Source: Epiperipatus broadwayi (lineage: Eukaryota; Onychophora; Udeonychophora; Euonychophora; Peripatidae). From it: a stretch of DNA of 64,000 bases. A program made the translations under genes and the position numbers. The notes beneath the pieces were generated by a model. It made no database searches, was not told the DNA's origin, and was given only the letters and a program-made list of their open reading frames with translations. This document shows, one piece after another, positions 59,881 through 64,000 of this stretch (position 1 is the stretch's first letter; every line of letters starts with the position of its first letter). The DNA is taken from contig JAQFVV010000157.1 of assembly GCA_028023455.1 (NCBI GenBank), positions 1,304,001 to 1,368,000 of the forward strand. The letters run 5' to 3'.

Positions 59881-60023
59881 GCTATGCTGTACAATAAAAA
59901 GTAGACCTTAAAAAAGGTGGGAAAATAACTAAATTTATTCCTCATTTTGTGGCAGGAGGTGATATTGTGACTGGTGAAAATGGAATCACAATCTCATGTA
60001 TTTTTAAAAAACATGTAAAATAG
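59881..60023 (+). pseudogene. Cyclophilin-like fragment
   Basis: One frame reads LKKGGKITKFIPHFVAGGDI then VTGENGITISCIFKKH, with a stop at 60,021. It resembles the active-site region of cyclophilins (peptidyl-prolyl isomerases): KG-x-FHR-x-IP-x-F-x-x-QGGD-x-x-x-G-x-GTGG-x-SIYG. The arginine of FHR, the Q before GGD and the GTGG glycines are lost, so it could not be an active isomerase. Just upstream, GCTATGCTGTAC...AAAAAG could be the remains of ALCTGEKG. A relic of a retroposed or duplicated gene is the likely reading. Confidence is limited because only about 35 residues align. Confidence 0.4.
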
Positions 60024-61242
60024 TGGAAAATTTTTAAAAAAATTGATAAACTTTGATAAAATAAATAAAACTAGGAATGACATGGCCTTAAAAGGCTTAA
60101 AATAAATTTAAAAATTAGATAAACTGTAAAAAATTTTAATGTGAATGTAAGTGCATAATTTCATCAAGAATTTGTTGCTTTGAGATGTAATAATTTTAAG
60201 GAAGATGCATGTTACAGTTGGTAGAGGATGGATGACAATCAACTGCTCTAAGAATATTTTTTAAAACTAGTTAATTGTCCCGGCACCATATTGAATTTTT
60301 TTAAAAACTGACTTGAGACACAATTTTCACAATAACTTCAATTTTAATAATGTTAGAGCAAAAAACTTTACATTGATAGAACTAGAAAAACTAAGGAAAA
60401 CAATAAAGCTAAGACAAATAGTGATTACCATTTAAAAAATAAGGAAAAAAAGAAATTTCAACATCCAACATATTTATTACTTTATTGTTTGTTCATAATT
60501 TCTAATTTATCATTAATTAAGTTTAAATTACATCTTCATGGTAATTTCTTTTTATTCCTCACTAAAATATCTTTCAAACCATATATAATGCTTCTTACCT
60601 GAGATAATCCATAGCTTCAGAATCTCCAAAACTAGTCACAAAAGAATTCTTCATTTTTATTTTGTACTCCAAAAGTTAACAAATCTCAAAGACTCCTGTA
60701 AGAAAAAAATTCATTCTAATAAAGGATACAAAACAAATCATTTCCAGAAAGTGAATATGCATTTGCCATTATAGCAAATGGTTTTTTGTTTATCTAAAAC
60801 TAGAAATTGTAGACTACTGTCTGTATCAATGATAAAATGAGAGTCATCTCTTCATTTTATATTTTTTGTGTACACCAGTGATGTTTATATTCTTTATGCA
60901 AATCAGTGATGCTATTTTGTTATATTTATTGTCCTACAAAAATATTTTTATTTGCATATAGCTCATTTGCTAGTTATAAACTTGAGAATAATGTGATGCA
61001 AGATGTGGCAAATTCCACAGCATGGGTATCAAGGCATAGGCAAGAATTATAATTTGATTCTTTGATTGCATACAATTCCATGTGGTATATAACTATTGTG
61101 GCTATCACTATATACACACCATGTGAAATCTCTCTTTATTGGTTTTAAGCATTTATATTTTCACATGGTACTATGCACAATAAATTTTGTGATTGCTTTA
61201 TCAACTGCAGCCTTTCTGTATGTCTGATAATCAGCCTTAAAA
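60024..61242. other. AT-rich DNA, no gene seen
   Basis: It may include downstream remains of the cyclophilin-like relic (LGMTW-like codons near 60,071). Otherwise nothing recognised. Confidence 0.35.
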
Positions 61243-61261
61243 TTTATAATGCATTGCACTG

Positions 61262-61309
<48 letters not shown>

Positions 61310-61327
61310 CAGTGCAATGCATTATAA

Positions 61328-61328
<1 letters not shown>
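61243..61328. repeat. Perfect 86-bp palindrome around a TA run
   Basis: TTTATAATGCATTGCACTGC, then TC and a run of TA, is mirrored exactly by the TA run, GA and GCAGTGCAATGCATTATAAA. It could extrude as a cruciform. A second TA run follows at 61,331-61,367. The tyrosine/isoleucine repeat frame at 61,161-61,373 is an artefact of the TA runs. Confidence 0.85.
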
Positions 61329-61370
<42 letters not shown>

Positions 61371-61689
61371 CATTATTTGTTATACAAACACAAACATGCA
61401 AACATAAATACACTAATACAAATATAAACATGTTAATACATTATTCTTTTGAGAATCATTACAAAATAAGGTTGCCTCAAACTTGGATCAGAGACCCAAA
61501 ATTACATTGTACATAAACCACTTTTGTTTTGAATACAAATTTATATACTGTATAAAAAGAGCATAAATGATTTAATATTATATAAGTTATATACTATACA
61601 GACACACCAATACAAACACATTAATAAATTATACCATTTATCAAATAATTTTTAAAAAATTTAAATATTATTCAAATAATTAAAAAATT

Positions 61690-62275
61690 AAAAATGAATA
61701 CTTATGACTGATATTCTGTGATTACATTTTTATAATGTTGAAGGCCTTGAAATGTGAATCATCAGCATATTTTTAATCCATTTCACTAACTAATCTGGCT
61801 GATAAAGCAATTCTGCCTCTGTCATCTTCGTATAATCTAATAAACTGACCGGAAAAGAAAAAAATTAAATGCACCTATTAATAAAAAACTCAAATTTTAT
61901 CCTATTTCAAATTGTGATACATCATTTTAAAGAGGGAATTAAGCAGCAATGAATGCTGAGATTTCTGTTGGTGTCATGCTTATAGTTTTCACGCAATTTA
62001 AAAAAGAAAACAAAATTTCAACAAATCGGCTGCCATAAGCATTGACACGCTACAACCAATCAACCCATTTGATATCAACATTTTTGCCAGACATGAGTGT
62101 ATTTTCTTTCAACAGAATTTAAAATACCATAAGCATAAGGTTGGGTTGGTTTTGCTTAATTTACTGTAGTTTTTGTTAGTGCTGAAAAATTAGGGATTAT
62201 TTTTCTAAACCTAAATACCATGGTTATAATCTTGACTTGTTAAAATACCTACCAAACAGAAAATTGAGAATCTAG
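61690..62275 (-). pseudogene. Nuclear receptor ligand-binding domain pseudogene (NR1-like)
   Basis: Reading the minus strand from 62,275 down, consecutive pieces match a nuclear-receptor ligand-binding domain in order. They are VWxVFxQVKIITMVFRFRKI (helix 1-3 linker, compare W..F...F....VVEFAK), IPNFSALTK (compare IPGFxxLxxxDQ), NLMLMVF, ENTLMSGKNVDIKWVDWL (the beta-turn region), YGSRFVEILFSFLN, SMTPTEISAFIAA (compare L.L.D.EIALF.A), a poor stretch where DRPGL is expected, KYADDSHFKAFNIIK (compare HPDDSHFFAKLLxKL) and ISHKYSFLI (compare LR..H.E.LL). Stops and at least two frame changes make it a pseudogene. The lack of introns over about 195 codons suggests a retroposed copy, or a single exon. 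No DNA-binding domain was confirmed. Confidence 0.5.
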
Positions 62276-64000
62276 TCTAATCTTGGATTGGTAAACAGCA
62301 AGCTTAAAATTTATGGAAAAAACTATATCAGGATTACAGAGACCCATGCTGAAAAATTAAATATTTTATCTATTTTGGATGTCACTAGCCAAAGGAGAAT
62401 TTTCAAGATTTCCATGGACAGATTATGGATATAATTATTATAATGTATCTATGACATTGTAAGTGCACAAATGTCAAATCAGTTAACCAGTAAAAGATCT
62501 ATTTTATTCAAAATCTGAAAGGTCTAAAGCTATTATTATTATTGCTATTATTATTAAATATTTGGGGGAATATATCTAATCAAAGTTTTAGTGATATTAA
62601 TATTAGTTAAAATAAAATTATTATTAGTAATATTTTTTATAACTTTTATATGCATCTTACTTTCATGCTATACACTCAATTAGTGTTATAAACCATAGAA
62701 AGTGCAGTTTTTACAAAAAGAGTTCAAACACGTCCGGAAGAATGGGTTTTATACCAAAAAAAATAATCCTTAATGGGTAATTTGCTTTCTATTTATGTGC
62801 AGTGAAAGCTGCTTTTACCAGATGACTTTTTGGCTGATCAAAAGAGAATTGGATTTTATGTAGATAATAAAGCTGAAAATAAAATCATTATAAACTAAGA
62901 AAATTAATTATCTATAAATTGGTAATTGATTTGATCATCATCATTGTTTTTATGGTTATATAATATTTTTAAAAGTGAAAAAAAATCTATATTATCATCT
63001 AGTTTAAGTTTCGCTTAGCAATATATGTAGTTGTACAATTATAATTATTACTTTATCTCTTTACATTGGACAGTTTAAAATATAGCATAGTCATCAGAAG
63101 GTGAAGTTTATGTATGGGAATTCTTTATACTATAATTTTCAAACAATTTTCTCACCTGTCATTACATTTGTTGATGTTTATCTAAATATATGGATTAAAT
63201 ATCTCATGCAAGTTCTTCCTGATATATTTGATTACTAATTTAATGGGGCTTTATATATTTTTTATTCTCATTCATTCTTCTTCCATTGCACTGCTACTGA
63301 TCTGATAAAGTATAGTTTAGCGTGGAGATTTAATTAATAGCCTTTAGTTTGTAAATATTAAAGTTAAGGAAACGCTAACAATTGAGCTGTTCTGCCAAAG
63401 ACAGTTGTTACTAGAAATATTTTTTTTATCTAGGAAGTTCTTTCTCATTATAAAGGCAAGATTAGCTGGGGATTTTTAAACATTATGAATTATTATACTA
63501 AGTTGACTTATGAAATTATTTTGTCATTGTCATGTGCATAACTTTTTTAATTTTTTTTTTCTTTTTACTCAAAATTCTTGTATTTTTCTGAATGATATAT
63601 TAATTATTATAAATTTAAAAATATTTGTCTTCATCTTTCAATGAGCTGGTTAGTACATGAAAATTTATTGATGGAGTTCTTGTTTTTTAACAATTCAAAT
63701 AAATTTAGGATATGTCATAATTACAATTTTTCACAGGGTTCCATAGTTTTGGAAAGTTGTTTTGGCATTATGCAAACTTTTAATTATTTCAGAACTATAA
63801 TCACAAACAATCTTTTTTTATTAATGAAAAATATAAATGTATCATTTAAAAATAGTTTCTAATAATTGTCTGTATTAATTATTAAACTGCCAAAAAGTTT
63901 ATGAAACAAGTCACATATAAATCCAACTCAAGAGAAAACTTTCAAAGCTTTTCTCTGAACTTATATCAAAAATTACAAATATTATATAGCAGGATCAATG
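62276..64000. other. AT-rich DNA, no gene seen
   Basis: An ATT microsatellite lies near 62,532. The 73-codon frame at 63,641-63,862 has no recognised domain. Confidence 0.4.

Noticed and set aside
61161-61373. 70-codon minus-strand frame rich in Y and I
   Set aside because: It is translation of TA microsatellites.

Overview
The window reads as a piece of a large, very AT-rich invertebrate animal genome (roughly three quarters A+T by eye). No intact host gene was found. Evidence for an animal: several non-LTR retrotransposon lineages (RTE-like, L1/Tx1-like, a Jockey/CR1-like remnant), a Penelope-like GIY-YIG endonuclease frame, LTR elements with 4-bp ATAT target duplications, Merlin and hAT DNA transposons, tRNA-derived SINEs ending in poly(A), and a decayed nuclear-receptor ligand-binding domain. 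The species cannot be fixed from the sequence.

Layout. 0-15 kb: AT-rich DNA with a foldback repeat family (three copies), a minus-strand RTE-like LINE relic (about 5.2-6.75 kb) and two SINEs. 15.7-16.9 kb: a hAT-type element with 8-bp target duplication. 18-23 kb: probable and clear solo LTRs; the one at 19,907-22,931 is split by a 473-bp tandem/inverted repeat. 23.5-24.6 kb: a 1.13-kb TIR element with a perfect 8-bp target duplication. 26-28 kb: two SINEs. 29.76-32.34 kb: a Merlin transposon that keeps only the N-terminal end of its transposase and is filled by a satellite-like array. 33-42 kb: three LTR insertions end to end, each at ATAT inside TA-rich DNA; the middle one is young, with two near-identical 2.25-kb LTRs around only 0.76 kb of internal DNA. 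42.4-46.8 kb: a Penelope-associated tandem and inverted repeat complex, interrupted by two retro-insertions with long target duplications. 48.3-51.9 kb: two decayed LINEs. 53.4-55.2 kb: an inverted-repeat element, a SINE and a diverged tandem/inverted array. 58.8-62.3 kb: a SINE, a cyclophilin-like fragment, an 86-bp perfect palindrome and the nuclear-receptor pseudogene.

The most interesting signal is in the young LTR element (34,843-40,099). A hairpin with a nearly invariant 10-nt loop (CTTACGRTGA) occurs twice in each LTR and once in the internal region. The stem changes by paired substitutions, and the two LTR hairpins each sit inside longer helices. This looks like a conserved RNA structure, possibly a packaging, dimerisation or protein-binding signal. 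Second, the SINEs are almost nothing but a tRNA-like body plus about 12 nt and poly(A), in two classes, one with an expanded anticodon arm whose pairing is kept by covariation.

Most remaining DNA shows no recognisable gene. Almost all short open frames are chance frames in AT-rich DNA or sit inside repeats.
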